In this document: one piece after another, positions 12,038-23,434 of the stretch | How the letters are laid out: the number at the start of each line of letters is the position of its first letter | How positions within the stretch are numbered: the stretch's first letter is position 1 | NCBI GenBank assembly: GCA_027563935.2 | Contig: CM050450.1 | Span: 28,445,439 to 28,509,438, forward strand | Reading direction: 5' to 3' | Length of the DNA stretch: 64,000 nt | Origin: Costus lasius | Taxonomy: Eukaryota; Streptophyta; Magnoliopsida; Zingiberales; Costaceae | Notes under the pieces: model-generated | Seen by the model: only the letters and a program-made list of their open reading frames with translations | Databases searched by the model: none | What the model was told of the DNA's origin: nothing | Position numbers and translations under genes: made by a program

Positions 12038-13406
12038 ATGGCACCAATGAAGAAAGTTGTTTCTAAGAGAAAAGGGAAAGCCCCAGCCGAATCTTTAGCC
12101 CTAGCTCCACCATCAAACCCATATGGAATAATCTTCAGAGATGAAATTCAAGAGCAGAGGTATAATCATTTGCTTACCAGGCGCATTGTAAAAACTAAAT
12201 ATGCTAATATGCATGTGTTGGAGACTTTGGGACTCAAGGTGGATGTTCTATGGATGTTTGATCAAATTGCAACGAAGAAGTTCTTTGACATGACTCCTCA
12301 GACTTATCTACCTCTTGTACTGGAGGTTCTCAGTAGCTTAGAGATGGATTGGGATGAGTACCCTGATCGCCAAGCCAAAGGAGAGATTAGATTCTGGATA
12401 GCCAATGAGGAAAGGAAGCTTACACTTAGAGACATTAGATGTATCTTTCATTTTCCAGATGAAGGGCGTACCGAGCCACTGATTGGATTCATTAAAAATG
12501 TTTTTTGGAATTAAATCACTTCAGAAACTAGATTATCACCATCTTCAGCAAGAGCAACTAGCATTTCCAACCCGTGCATCAAGTACTTACACCGAGTCCT
12601 AGCTCATACCATCTTCGGACGAGGGGACAGCGACGGTATGGTCCATCATTTTGAGCTATTTTTTCCTTTGGTGCATGCTTCATAGGTATTTTATAGATGT
12701 AGCTTTCTTTTTTGTCAAACATTTTGACAAGTTTGCTAGGGCGAAGAAAGGCACTATATTGATAGGAGGGTTCCTTACTCCTATAGCACTTCACTCAAGG
12801 TTTGAGCCTTATGGGATCAAAGTTGCTAGAGGCAATGCCAGGGTTGATATTGAATCTTGTATTGCTATGAAGATGATTGTCAGGGATGGAGACACATATT
12901 GTCTGATTCTACAGCCTGGTCTTCCTACCTTGCCTCTGCCTAACCCTAGGAGAACCACCGTTCAAAATCAAGAAAATTGGAAGTTATATTCGAGTGCCGT
13001 TTCCTATGCCACTCCTACACCTGTGGATTCTGTGCCACCACCACCTCCCGCTTGGGGGGACGGCCCTTTTGGTATGGGTTCTTCGCCCCTTGGAGCTGCT
13101 GGTCCTTTACCGCACAGAACCACATGATCCTCTTCATGCTGAGCTACCGCTGATCAGAGTGGATGGCAGAGTTATCGAGACCCTGGCTTTCAGGATCTTT
13201 CTGCTGATGTACACCATTTGACTACTATTGCGGGGAGGATATTTGATTATGTGGTGCAAATAAATGAGGATGTCGAGGAGATCAAAGATTATGTTCATCT
13301 TAAGCGTAGAACTGATGAAGGTGAAGAAGGAGGTTCTCAGGGTGATCCCATGGATGCTGCCCCAGCTGTGGGAGGTGAGGAGGAGACGGACTTTGATAAG
13401 GATTAA
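12038..13406 (+). pseudogene. Gypsy D accessory ORF (plant transposon protein type), broken
   Basis: Starts MAPMKKVVSKRKGKAPAES, matching the MAPRTKS start of the minus copy. The first part (12038-12514) contains NPYGIIFRDEIQEQRYNHLL, LETLGLKVDVLWMFDQI and ANEERKLTLRDIRCIF. It ends at a TAA (12512-12514) where the minus copy has Gln after FWS. The second part, in shifted frames, continues through HRVLAHTIFGRGDSDGMV, the RYFIDVAFFFVKHFDKFARA block, a proline-rich linker and an acidic tail ending DFDKD (13406). It resembles the family annotated in plants as putative plant transposon protein (PF20167), or Athila ORF-1-like proteins; no enzymatic function is known to me. It lies downstream of where pol should be. 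At least one stop and two frameshifts disable it. Confidence 0.75.
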
Positions 13407-14633
13407 GCAAAATTTTGTGAGTATCCTTCCCTTATCTTTACAATTACCTGCATCATTTGGGTTTTTGATGATTTACATGCCCTTGTAGGGAAGGATGACT
13501 TTGTCAAACTTCTTGTGCCCGCACAAGGATGATCCTCTACTTTTGTGGTTAAACTACTAAATACATTCGATTTGGTTGAAATTGAGATAATTTGATGTTT
13601 GCTATTACTACTGCTTCGATGTGGTTGTATAACTCGGTATATTTTGCATGGATGATATTTTGTGATTTTGAGCACCATGTATTGGTATAGTGTGATAGTT
13701 TGAACTTTTTAATTTGAGTTATGTGATGAGATATCTTTCCTAGTTTGTTACAAATGTCTATGCTATTGCATGATGTGTAAGTTGAATCCTTGAAATTACT
13801 GCAATTATCATGCCAAAATTTTTCTTGATGATAAATTACCATGCATAACAATATCTGAGAATTGGAAATAGACCTAATATGCTGAATTTATTTCTTTGAT
13901 ATAATTTATTTGTTGGATTTTCCCATTGATGAATGCATGAGGTTTTGGGTAAATATATTGTTTCATGAATGCAATCTGAAGGTGAAATAACTCCCTTAAA
14001 TAAAATGAGCATATAAGTGTAATTTTTGAATTGATGTCAATTGATTAACCTAGTTGATGTTTAGTTTATCTTACTATTTGTTGGAAAGAAACAATCCAAG
14101 ATCCAAAAAGAGATAGAGACTCCTCTACTTGGCACTGCGTAAAATTGGTAGTGGTACCGAAGACATGGGTTGAAGTCTGTAAAAAAAAAAGAAGAAGAAA
14201 AGTAAATGACTCCTCTACTTGGCACTGCGTAAAATTGGCAGTGGTACCGACGATAAGAGTTGAAATCCGAATAAAAGTATGTATCTATGTGGGTGCATGC
14301 CATGAGAAAGAGATTTAATTGGAAAAAGATTTTGGAAATCCTATTCCTGTAAACAAAGGTATGATAGATTTAAACTGAAACAAAGGTGAAATCATGAGAT
14401 TGAGATTCTATTTATTATGCCCATTGCGTAGTTTTATTTGATTGAGTTTTGGATCTGAAAGATTAAGTTCGGAGGACGATATATTTGTTTGAAATTTTAT
14501 GTAATTTCAATGAATTTTTCCATGAATAATTGTATTTTAGAAATTTATTCATCATATGAGAGTTTATTTTCAATAATCGCTATTGATTTCTTTATTTGCT
14601 TGAGGACAAGTAACGTTTGAGCCTTATGTATTT
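13407..14633 (+). other. Gypsy D 3' non-coding region with a direct repeat
   Basis: AT-rich, no supportable gene. It holds a tandem duplication of about 100 bp: ACTCCTCTACTTGGCACTGC occurs near 14111 and again near 14210, each followed by a GTGGTACCGA block. The minus copy has this segment once. GCTTGAGGACAAG (about 14598-14610) precedes the 3' LTR, a box common in this class of gypsy element. Confidence 0.6.
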
Positions 14634-16460
14634 TGATGACTCTAAATTTCATAGCATATTTCTTTCTAATTCCATTGTACTTTTGGGTCATAATCATGCT
14701 CATTTGCTTATTTTTATGCCTTATTTATCAAATGTTTCGAAATCTACATCTTTTTTGGTTTTTGATCAATTTCAGGTAAAAAGGCATCATTTTCATTGTT
14801 TTCAAGCAATTTCAATGCATGGACAAATTCTTATCATCAAGAGGTGACTGCACATCGAATTTCAAGCCGAATTGGACTTCATAGAGAAATTACGGTAGTG
14901 TCGTAAGGAATATTACGTCCATAATATGCAAACCAAATTCTGCTGCCTTATTCTTCGAAGATTTTTTTGTCCAAGCAAATATTACGGCACTGCCGTAATA
15001 CTTTTTATGGTGCCATAATGTCGGGCTATTTTCATATAGAAACTTTTGAGGTGATTACGGCACTGCCGTAATACATTTTACAATACTGTAATTTTGTGCC
15101 ATTTCCTTACAAAAACTTCTGAAATGATTACGGCACTGCCGTAATATTCTTCACGGTGCCATAATTTCAACCCAGATTTTCGCAATTGCCCGATTCTTCT
15201 GCTGTTACTGTTCATGAAAGCTTGCAAAGACGATTTCTCAAGTTTTAGACCACTATTTCCAAATCCGTAAAAAGGAGAATGATCTACATAAAGAGGGGAA
15301 GATCTGTAAACAAGAGTCCCCAATTAGTTTTCCAGATTCAATGAGAAATTGAGAGATTGGTCGCCGCCCTAGGGTTCATCACTGGGAAGCATACAGACCA
15401 CCATCGACCGTGAAATTTAAGAGGAAGCTTCGCTTGAAGGAGGAGAGGACACACAAAAAGTTTCAGAGTGAAAGGAGACCGATCGAGGGAGAAATCAGTG
15501 AAAACAAGGGTGCCGCCACTATTCATCGCGTTTCCAGGCTAAATTACGGGTTGTAATTTTTATTACAGCCCTGTTTAGTAACCTTATCTCTACTCTTTCA
15601 TTTTATGATCCTTCTAAACAATGTTTTATTGTAATTCTTCAATCATACTAGCTTTAACCTCTTTTGGACATGGGGGTGTAGACCTCTTAATTTCTTAATG
15701 ACAGGTTGACCTTTATTCCATCGGGATGTTTTTGATATGATAATTTTACTTAAGTGATTTACGTCTTTAATCTTTTCTTGTTTCAATCATTAGCATGTGT
15801 GAGAGTTTTGTGATATGGACTGAAAAGTGATTTGCAAAACTTGGACCCCTAAAATTGAGGTTTAGGAACTCATCATAAGAAATTAGTTGTGTTCTTATCT
15901 CTAGATTTTAGAAGTTTATTGACTTGTTGATAGATTGATATAGAAAATATTACTGTTTTAGACATGAAAATATGCTAGAGATAGATATTGGATTGTTAGA
16001 AACCCTTAAGTAAAACTAGTGGAACTAGGGTATGAGAATACTTAGTTTCACTTGAGATTTTGATATCGAGATCGAATGCACGAGAGTGATTCTTAAATCT
16101 TTATGTCAAGGTTTGCTTTTCCATAAACATAGAATAAATCTGCGCGAGAGTGAGAATTATTCTATGCAAATCGTTTGTGCAAGAGCGAGACTATTTCTTA
16201 TTAAAGCAAATTACATCTTTATCATAACAAGAATAAACTGATGAGTGTTTAATTTTATCTAGTCATTGAAATTAAGATGGTTGAACCCCTAGTCCCAATT
16301 CTTTCCCTCTGATATTTAGTAAACTTTCCGATCGTTTGTTTACATCATATTTAGTTTGCTTAGCTAGTGAGAAATCAATTCTTTGGTACTTAACAATGAG
16401 GTCTCTGTGGTTTGATAACTTTTTATTATTTCGAGTATCCGTACACTTGCGGACACAACA
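14634..16460 (+). repeat. 3' LTR of gypsy D, plus copy
   Basis: Proposed from TGATGACTCTAAATTTC to GGACACAACA. The homologous minus copy runs from TGATGACACC (52029) to GGACACAATA (50095), and similarity between the two copies stops at these points. Length is about 1.83 kb. The LTR contains a hairpin-repeat array and no credible ORF. Confidence 0.55.
14880..15175 (+). repeat. Tandem ~71-bp hairpin repeat in the D LTR
   Basis: The 19-bp perfect palindrome-with-centre ATTACGGCACTGCCGTAAT (or the same minus its first base) recurs near 14986, 15055 and 15127, a period of about 71 bp. Each copy is followed 10-15 bp later by a weaker inverted motif such as ACGGTGCCATAAT. A degenerate copy lies near 14890. 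Confidence 0.8.
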
Positions 16461-17962
16461 ATGACTAACCCACATCTAGGAAACAAACAAAAACTAGTAA
16501 AAGGGTTTGTCATAGCGCTACCAAATGTCAATGGAAGGACTCTAGAGGTAGCTCCTACTGATTCAAGAGGTGACCCCATTATTTCTAATATGACACTTTA
16601 CTCCATATAGCAATTACCTCCACATCGATCACAAAATATAGAGGGATTCTAGAGGTGGCTCCCATAGACTAAAGAGGTAGCAACCATTATTTTTAATGTG
16701 ACACTTTGCTATATTTAGCACTTAGTTCCACATCCATACCCACAATTTCTATAAATGGGATCAAATCATTTTCCCACTAGAAGTTGCAAGGAACAAAGGA
16801 CAATTGTGTCATGACATAATCAAAGTTACAAAACATAATGATATTGTTGCATTCAAATATATACACTAACAACATGATTATTGATACAAAGTATCATTGG
16901 TCCATATCAACGCCCATAGGAACATTTGGTCAAATATCAAATAATAATCACAAATGCATAGATGGTTACTACTCAATTTTCCATAATCATAAGCACATGG
17001 ATCCTGATAATTTGTACCATAATAGTCCTAATGCTAAGAGCAGAACATGTCAAACTTAATCAGTCAATTCATTCAAATAAATCAATGGGAAATATTACAG
17101 GCAACCATACACAATTGCTGTCATTGGAAGCATAATTTAATATACTTTCTAATAAAACAATTTGAATATAATTTTTCAAAGCACACAAAAAGATATAAGG
17201 GTTAGAGTGAAGAGGGGTCAAACTACACTATTCCAAGAATTCCAAAGGAATTGAACTAAAGATTATAGCTTGTTCAAAGTTATGAGTAATCTCAAAGTTA
17301 TGCAATATATGAACCATTGAAAAGGTATTTGAGTCTTCCTTCATTGAAAATATATATCACTCAAAATTATTTTGTATATCAAAAGTTACAAGGAAAATAT
17401 CACAAAAAGGTCAGCCTAGTATTTTAGAAAATGTATATTGAATGTTGCTATCAATTTGATACCTAATTGTGGTTAATTATATATAATATAGGATGTGTTG
17501 GAAAGATATTTAAGTTCTCCTTTACACAAAAATAAATTTCATTTTAAAACCTTTTGCATGAACAAAGGCACAGAACAAATACCCACAAGACATTAGATTG
17601 GCACAAATTTCAACATCTTGATCATTCTTTGAAAATTTTCCTATTATAATATGATAAAATAGCAAAATCACTCTTGAATTCCATTAGTTAGAATCTTATC
17701 TAGGTCACAAAGTCATAAAACATCATTATTATCAAACTATTACTTTATTTGATAACATAAATGTAGGGCACAAGATAGAAACTTGCCTTATGCAAATATT
17801 TGAAGTCTCCAATCTTTTCTTCTTTAATTCACCACCTTAGCATAGTCTTCCCCAAACTAATGCAAGTTGTTGGTGAGAATTAGCATTTTTTTTATTTTTT
17901 TATTTCATTTTCTTTATCTCATTAATTACCCCAAGCATGATGTGCCACTTCTAGGTTAATTC
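16461..17962. other. AT-rich intergenic sequence with 107-bp repeats
   Basis: No gene is supported. At about 16539-16748 there are two tandem units of roughly 107 bp, each containing CTAGAGGTGGCTCC- or CTAGAGGTAGCTCC-type and CATTATTTnTAATnTGACAC-type wording. Related units recur at 48209-48397. The remainder is plain AT-rich sequence up to the A2 insertion. Confidence 0.6.
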
Positions 17963-19528
17963 TGTTGGGAAACCCCGGGGATATTTTACAAATTTTCAGA
18001 GATGCAAACACGTTGCGCAGCGGAAGAATACCCCCGAAACAGGCCAGTCCCAAAAACCCAGTGAAGATCGCATGCGAAAGAGTTGACACGATGAGATAGA
18101 AAGTACATTGATTTAGGTGAGGCCGATGTCGTAGTAGGCGCCCAAGCGTGCGCCCTCTATAGTCTCACACACACGGATGCCTCGAGCTCTCTTCTTCCAC
18201 GCCCGGTGCTAGCCTCGGGAAGAAGATCCAAGCCTTGTGCTTAGTCCTCTAGCCTTGCGCCACCTCCAAGGTGTATGCGCCATGAGGAAGATGAGGAGAA
18301 GGAAGTCGCCAAACACCACTAAGTTCCTCACGCCAAGAGGAAGGGAAGAAGGTGTGTTGCAGCTAGGGTTGGATGGAAGAATTGCGCCACTAGCCTCTTG
18401 CTCTCGCCCTCAAGAATTCGCCCTCAATTTTGATCACGCCTCAAGGAGAGATTAGTATCACGAGGGGAGGCGTCTATGGCTCTATTTATAGAGCAAGAGG
18501 GGGTTGAGTGTGTGGCCACAATTCAATTTGAGTTGGGCTTAATGGGCTTAAGGAGAAGAAAAGAGATGGCGCATGCTTAACCCTAGTTAGACTAGGGTTA
18601 GCGCCTATACCTCATGTGAGTTTAATTAATCATGATAAAATAGGGGCTAATTAATCAATTAATTAGAGTCCTATTTTTTTGGGATTAAATAGGCTGATTT
18701 ATTTGAATTAATTAGAGTCCTAATTGGATTAGGATTTAATTAATTAAATAAATAATTAGAGTCCTAATTGGATTAGGACTTGATTCAAAATTTAATTTGA
18801 ACCTTGATCAAGTCGCCCACTTGAGTCCTAATTGGATTAGGACTGATCATGATTAATTAGAATCCTAATTAGATTATGATTTAATTATTTAAACAATTAA
18901 TTAGAGTCCTAATTGGATTAGGACTTGCTTAATTCATAAAATAATTAAACTCCTAAATCCTCTCCTAGCCGCCCACTCAAATTGAATTGTGGCCACACAC
19001 TCAACCGCCTCTTGCTCTATAAATAGAGCCATAGACGCCTCCCCTTATGATACTAATCTCTCCTTGAGGCGTGATCAAAATTGAGGGCGAGAGCAAGAGG
19101 CTAGTGGCGCAATTCTTCCATCCAACCCTAGCCGCAACACACCTTCCCTTCCTCTTGGCGTGAGGAACTTGGTGGTGTTTTGCGACTTCCTTCTCCTCAT
19201 CTTCCTCTTGGCGCATACACCTTGGAGGTGGCGGAAGGCTAGAGGAATAAGCACAAGACTTGGATCTTCTTCTCGAGGCTAGCACCGAGCGTGGAAGAAG
19301 AGAGCTCAAGGCATCCGTGTGTGTGAGACTGCAGAGGGCGCACGCTTGGGCGCCTACTACGACATCGGCCTCACCTAAATCAAGGTACTTTCTATCTCAT
19401 CGTGTCGACTCTTTCGCATGCGATCTTCACTAGGTTTTTGGGACTGGCCTGTTTCGGGGGTATTCTTCCGTTGCGCAACGTGTTTGCATCTCTGAAAATT
19501 TGTAAAATATCCCCGGGGTTTCCCAACA
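17963..19528 (+). repeat. A2 5' terminus: inverted duplication of the LTR 3' half
   Basis: Left arm 17963-18538 reads TGTTGGGAAACCCCGGGG and is the reverse complement of right arm 18970-19528, which ends CCCCGGGGTTTCCCAACA. By eye the arms are about 96% identical over the outer 330 bp. The spacer of about 430 bp is rich in AGTCCTAA-type palindromes. Each arm carries a TATA-like box facing outward (CTATTTATAG at 18482-18491 on minus, CTATAAATAG at 19017-19026 on plus), so the structure could act as a divergent promoter. Confidence 0.85.
18663..18927. repeat. Six copies of a short palindrome in the A2 LTR centre
   Basis: AGTCCTAA, then a TTGG centre, then ATTAGGACT, an inverted repeat of about 21 bp, occurs near 18714, 18760, 18823 and 18904. 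Degenerate versions lie near 18666 and 18860. Copies are separated by 15-45 bp of AT-rich sequence. No protein is encoded. Confidence 0.75.
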
Positions 19529-19863
19529 GTGGTATCAGAGCGACTTGCGAAACTCGAACGATGTTTTTCATGCTTTTCATATTTTTCATGCTCACATGCC
19601 ATATTTCAATTTTCAAAAATTACAAATTGCATGGCAAACATTTTTTCTAAAAGTAGGAAAAATTAGGGTTTCTTGTTTCTATCACCTTTTCAATCTCTTT
19701 TGGATTTTTTGGTTATTTTTCTTGCATGGTTTAAAGATCAAAGGTGCACATGGTTTTGTCAAGTAGTACGGACATTGTGTCTTCGGACTGGCCGGGTCTC
19801 TTGATCTGACAAAATTACCAGCCGAGAGGATCTTTGAAATCATCATGAAACTTAATTGCGAAT
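19529..19863 (+). other. Copia A2 PBS and first part of leader
   Basis: TGGTATCAGAGC at 19530-19541 starts two bases after the LTR end and matches initiator tRNA-Met. The sequence then follows the A1 leader (58123-58450) until it is cut by the B-type LTR at 19864, whose left flank is CGAAT. Confidence 0.85.
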
Positions 19864-22510
19864 TGTTGGGGTATGCCCTTAAGGCTAATGTTTGAGGCCT
19901 TGGGATTGTATCAGTATCATGTAATAAACTCTTATGTTTATAAAGGCATGGTTGTTATTCAGTTTGTTACATTATCTGCTGCAATAAGTGTACTTCTGAA
20001 TAATGTCTCAAAGCTGTTCAGCTGGGCTGACATGCTGTGAAGTCCTTAGTTGAGATATCTTGGTGAACATGAGATAGCCTTGATATGATTGAGACTAATA
20101 TGTGCTCTAATATTATAGGATGCTTTGAGCATGGAATAAGATGTAGACTCATGGGTACATTGGATGTACTGGACAGACCCTACTAGGATATTCAATTGCT
20201 TGTCACAATGTGAATAATCCTTGAATGTAACAAGTGGCACATTTCCTCTGACTTGAGATCACTTGTGTTTCTAAATGATGATTGTCATTGTTTTGAGGTA
20301 GTTCAATATCATTTGAAACATAATGGTTATAGACTATCTTGGATGGTGAGCTTGAGTCAGGTTAGGGCATTAGTGATAGACAAAGGATTGCCGTCTCTAT
20401 AATTGGAGTGTGGTGTTCTAAAGGGGCCCCCTGGATGAGATGATTGAGAAAGTGTATGGCCATACCCAGGTGACTGTGTTCATCTGTTCTAATCATGCTC
20501 ATCATATTGGAGCTACAAGCTTGACACGCTTGTCCAATAAGAACATCCAGTGGCAAAGGAAATATGCATGCCTTGTGAATTGGATTCACACTTGTGCTGT
20601 AGTTTGGGTGTAGTCTTGGAAGACTCTTTCCTTTATATCGGGAGACAGTGATGTGTTGCTAGATACCCCTCACTGATCGTGATAACGTAAGTTGTCGTTA
20701 CCGACATTTAGAGGAAACCCTTAGGGTCGCACAATTTGATGATATGGCTTACTTAAGTCAGATCGTGTGGACTGAATTGTTTGAGTTCAGTTTAAAGGGA
20801 TTTACTCTCTGAATAAAAGTGAGATCTGGTCTAATCATGTTTGATTGATTAGGGCTTGAGATCGGTAAGCTTCGATCGAGAGAATAGATGCTAGATCGGT
20901 CAGATCAAGAGCATTAAGAGATCAACGGTCAGATCTTAGGCCTCAGTGGTTTATTATGATCTGGACTAATTGCTTGGTTTATTTGGTTGTTGAACCAAAT
21001 CGATTTGAACCAGCTCATTGGATGAGCGCATGGTTCAGGTGGTGAGGCATTTGCGATTGGGGTAATGCATGGTCGCATGAACGTTTGGACTTTGCTATTT
21101 TTAGATAGCATGTTCTCAAACGTGTCCATGATCTCACGTCGCCTCTCTCTCGCCTCTTCACGCCTTTGTCGCCTCCTTGGTTTTCTTGGGAGAAGCATTC
21201 TCGTGTGAAAAAGCTTAGACGACAAGAGGAGAAAGTTTCGCCAAGCAAGGAGATCATCTTCCCTCCCATTCGATCAAGACCTCTTGGAACCTTGCTAGCA
21301 CAAGGAGCACCAAAAGAGAAAGCGACATCATCTTGTGTGTGACGATTTGGAGGAGACCTCTTTTGTTCTCTTGCTTCCAAGGCGACATCCTTCATATGGC
21401 TTCGGTATGAATTCCTTTTCTGTTGTTAAAGTTGATCATAATACATGCTATCTGGTCTTAGGAAACCCTAGATTCCGCCCATGCAAGTTTTGTTTAGCGC
21501 ATGTTTTAGGGTTTCGCCCCTTGTAGGGGACCTTCAATTGGTATCAGAGCCAAGTTGATGCATGTTTTTATGATTGCTTAAAGCCTTTTATGATCCATAT
21601 GCGCAAGTATGCTTAGATCTAGTTGACATGCGAAAATTTCATTTTAAGTTGTTGCACATGCGAAACTTGAATGTGTTAGTCTCTGGCGCATGTATGTTGG
21701 CGCATTCTTGTTTTTCTCAAAAAAAAAAACTATATCACATGCGCGACTTACACTAGATCTAAGGCCCTGCTTTAAACCCTTAGACGGGTTATTAGGGTTG
21801 AAGTCATCCCCTGAGTTAGATCCAAACAGTCTGATCAGACCATCTGACAGCCTTGATGGGTCGACCAGATAGCATCTGTGCGCAAGCAAGAGATGGCTAT
21901 AGGTCAACTGCAGACAGGCGTGTAGCGATGTCTGATTGAGACAACCTATGAACGCACATGAGTTAGGCCCGGGGTCACACCCGCTTGCCAGACCTCATTG
22001 TGGTCGTTCAGCCCTTGGCGCATGCATTGTTGACCTTTTGGTCGACTCAAGTCAGTTAGGACTTGGTGCATGTAAGGGCAGTGGATCTGACTAGGTCGGA
22101 TGAGTGGATCCCTAGTAATGGACCGTTGTAAGGTAGTAGGGCACATAAGGAAAAATAAAATTGATCTCAATGGGGTTTTTCAAAATTTTATTTTTCATGA
22201 TTGGATCAAATGATGTATGATGCCATATGTATGTTTATTTAATCTTATGTGGGCTGCCCATGTTTAATGTGTGCTGTGCTGGGGCCTGCGTGCCTGGAAT
22301 TTTATTGTAAATTAATTCTTATTTTTGTGATCTGCGAATCACAGTTTAATTAATTTATAAAATGTAATTGACCTGCGAGTCAATCTTGTCTAGATAGATT
22401 AATTTGTAAATTAGTCAGACAAGAGCACAGAGCACACTTGGCAGAGGCGCATGCAGCAGTGGCTTGACCAGACGGGAGGTCCAGGGTTCGACTCTGGGAC
22501 AGGCGCATTT
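19864..22510 (+). mobile_element. Copia B2 fragment: 5' LTR plus leader
   Basis: LTR 19864-21536 runs from TGTTGGGGTATGCCCTTAAG to CCTTCA and is colinear with the B1 LTR. TGGTATCAGAGC at 21539-21550 is its PBS. Leader sequence colinear with 36862-37800 of B1 follows. Near 22500-22540 the sequence switches to A-family leader (CTCTAGGGTTTGAGAGC, as at 58923). The B coding region, its 3' LTR and part of the A leader are gone, so a deletion or recombination has fused the two elements. No second TSD copy is present. Confidence 0.8.
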
Positions 22511-23434
22511 TCCCTGGTAGCCGAGCTTGAAGCCGAGCTTGAATTACCTCTAGGGTTTGAGAGCTAAACCATGGTGAGGAGGACCTTGGAGCCGAGCTTG
22601 AAGACCAAGATAGAAGTCGGCTAGGTTAGGTCTTTAGGGGCTTGAGTCCTAGGTCAAGAGTTGAACCTCTTCTGGCATGGGTTGGTTCAATGTCTTGAAT
22701 AGGCTATGATCACATCATCCCTTTACTGCTTTCCATATCTGCTAAAGCATGCCTATGATGTTTTATTTTATGTTATCACTATAGGATTGCATGCCTGTAA
22801 TGCTAGACATAAGATAAAATTGAATTGATGAGACCTCAAAACCCTCATTCAAATATCAAGTCTAGTAGCCTTCTGACGCGTAGCCCTCATCAAACTATCG
22901 ATCGATGGTGCTGTGCATTGTTTCCACCCTAGTGGACACACCCATCTATCTTTAGGAGGCGTGTGGTGACAATGTTTTCCCCAGTCCAGTTAAAATCCTG
23001 GACGCGCCTTTGCAAGGAATTCGTTGGCCTTGGGCATAACGGTCAAGATAGACTTGACTAGTTTTTCATATGTGATGGCCACATGATGGAACTCTAGAGG
23101 CAGCCTCAAGAAGTTAGGGTTTTGTGTTATTCCAGCCCTAGCTGGGCACAAAATGCTTGAACTATCTTGAGAAGGGGAATTGCTAAGTTGCAATTGGCTG
23201 GCGCGCCTACCTTGATATACATGCGTCACCTCGTGCAGTACATCCTGCCCTAGCGGGACGCGAGGCCGTGTGAGGAACAAGGATCCCATCTCACTAGGAA
23301 ATCTTGAATTTCCCGATTGACTTTGTGGGTTGTCAATTCGATTAAAATAGTGGGAGCCATGATCAATTAAAACAAGTCCGGTTTAAATGATTTGAAGTAG
23401 TGCTAATTTGCTTTTCTTGGTTGTTATAGAAACG
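22511..23434 (+). other. Copia A2 leader, second part, with three stem-loops
   Basis: A-type leader up to gag. Stem-loops: 22923-22936 (TCCAC/GTGGA, loop CCTA), 23132-23145 (CCAGC/GCTGG, loop CCTA) and 23243-23258 (TCCTGC/GCGGGA with one T-G pair, loop CCTA). Centre spacing is about 209 and 112 nt. No credible ORF in this leader. Confidence 0.7.

Larger units (their letters stand above)
11246..16460 (+). mobile_element. Gypsy D, plus copy (Athila/Tat-like 3' part)
   Basis: Homologous, in opposite orientation, to 50095-56137. Order: hairpin-repeat spacer, accessory ORF, AT-rich 3' region, GCTTGAGGACAAG box, 3' LTR. The pol region and 5' LTR are missing here because E interrupts the element at 11246. 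Assignment to the Athila/Tat branch is inferred from the position of the extra ORF and from the post-pol box seen in the other copy. Confidence 0.6.

Noticed and set aside
22439..22494. Pol III-like A box (TGGCAGAGGCG) and B box (GGTTCGACTC) in the B2 leader, suggesting a tRNA or SINE
   Set aside because: No cloverleaf, no terminator or A-rich tail, and the matching place in B1 (37780-37860) does not preserve either box.
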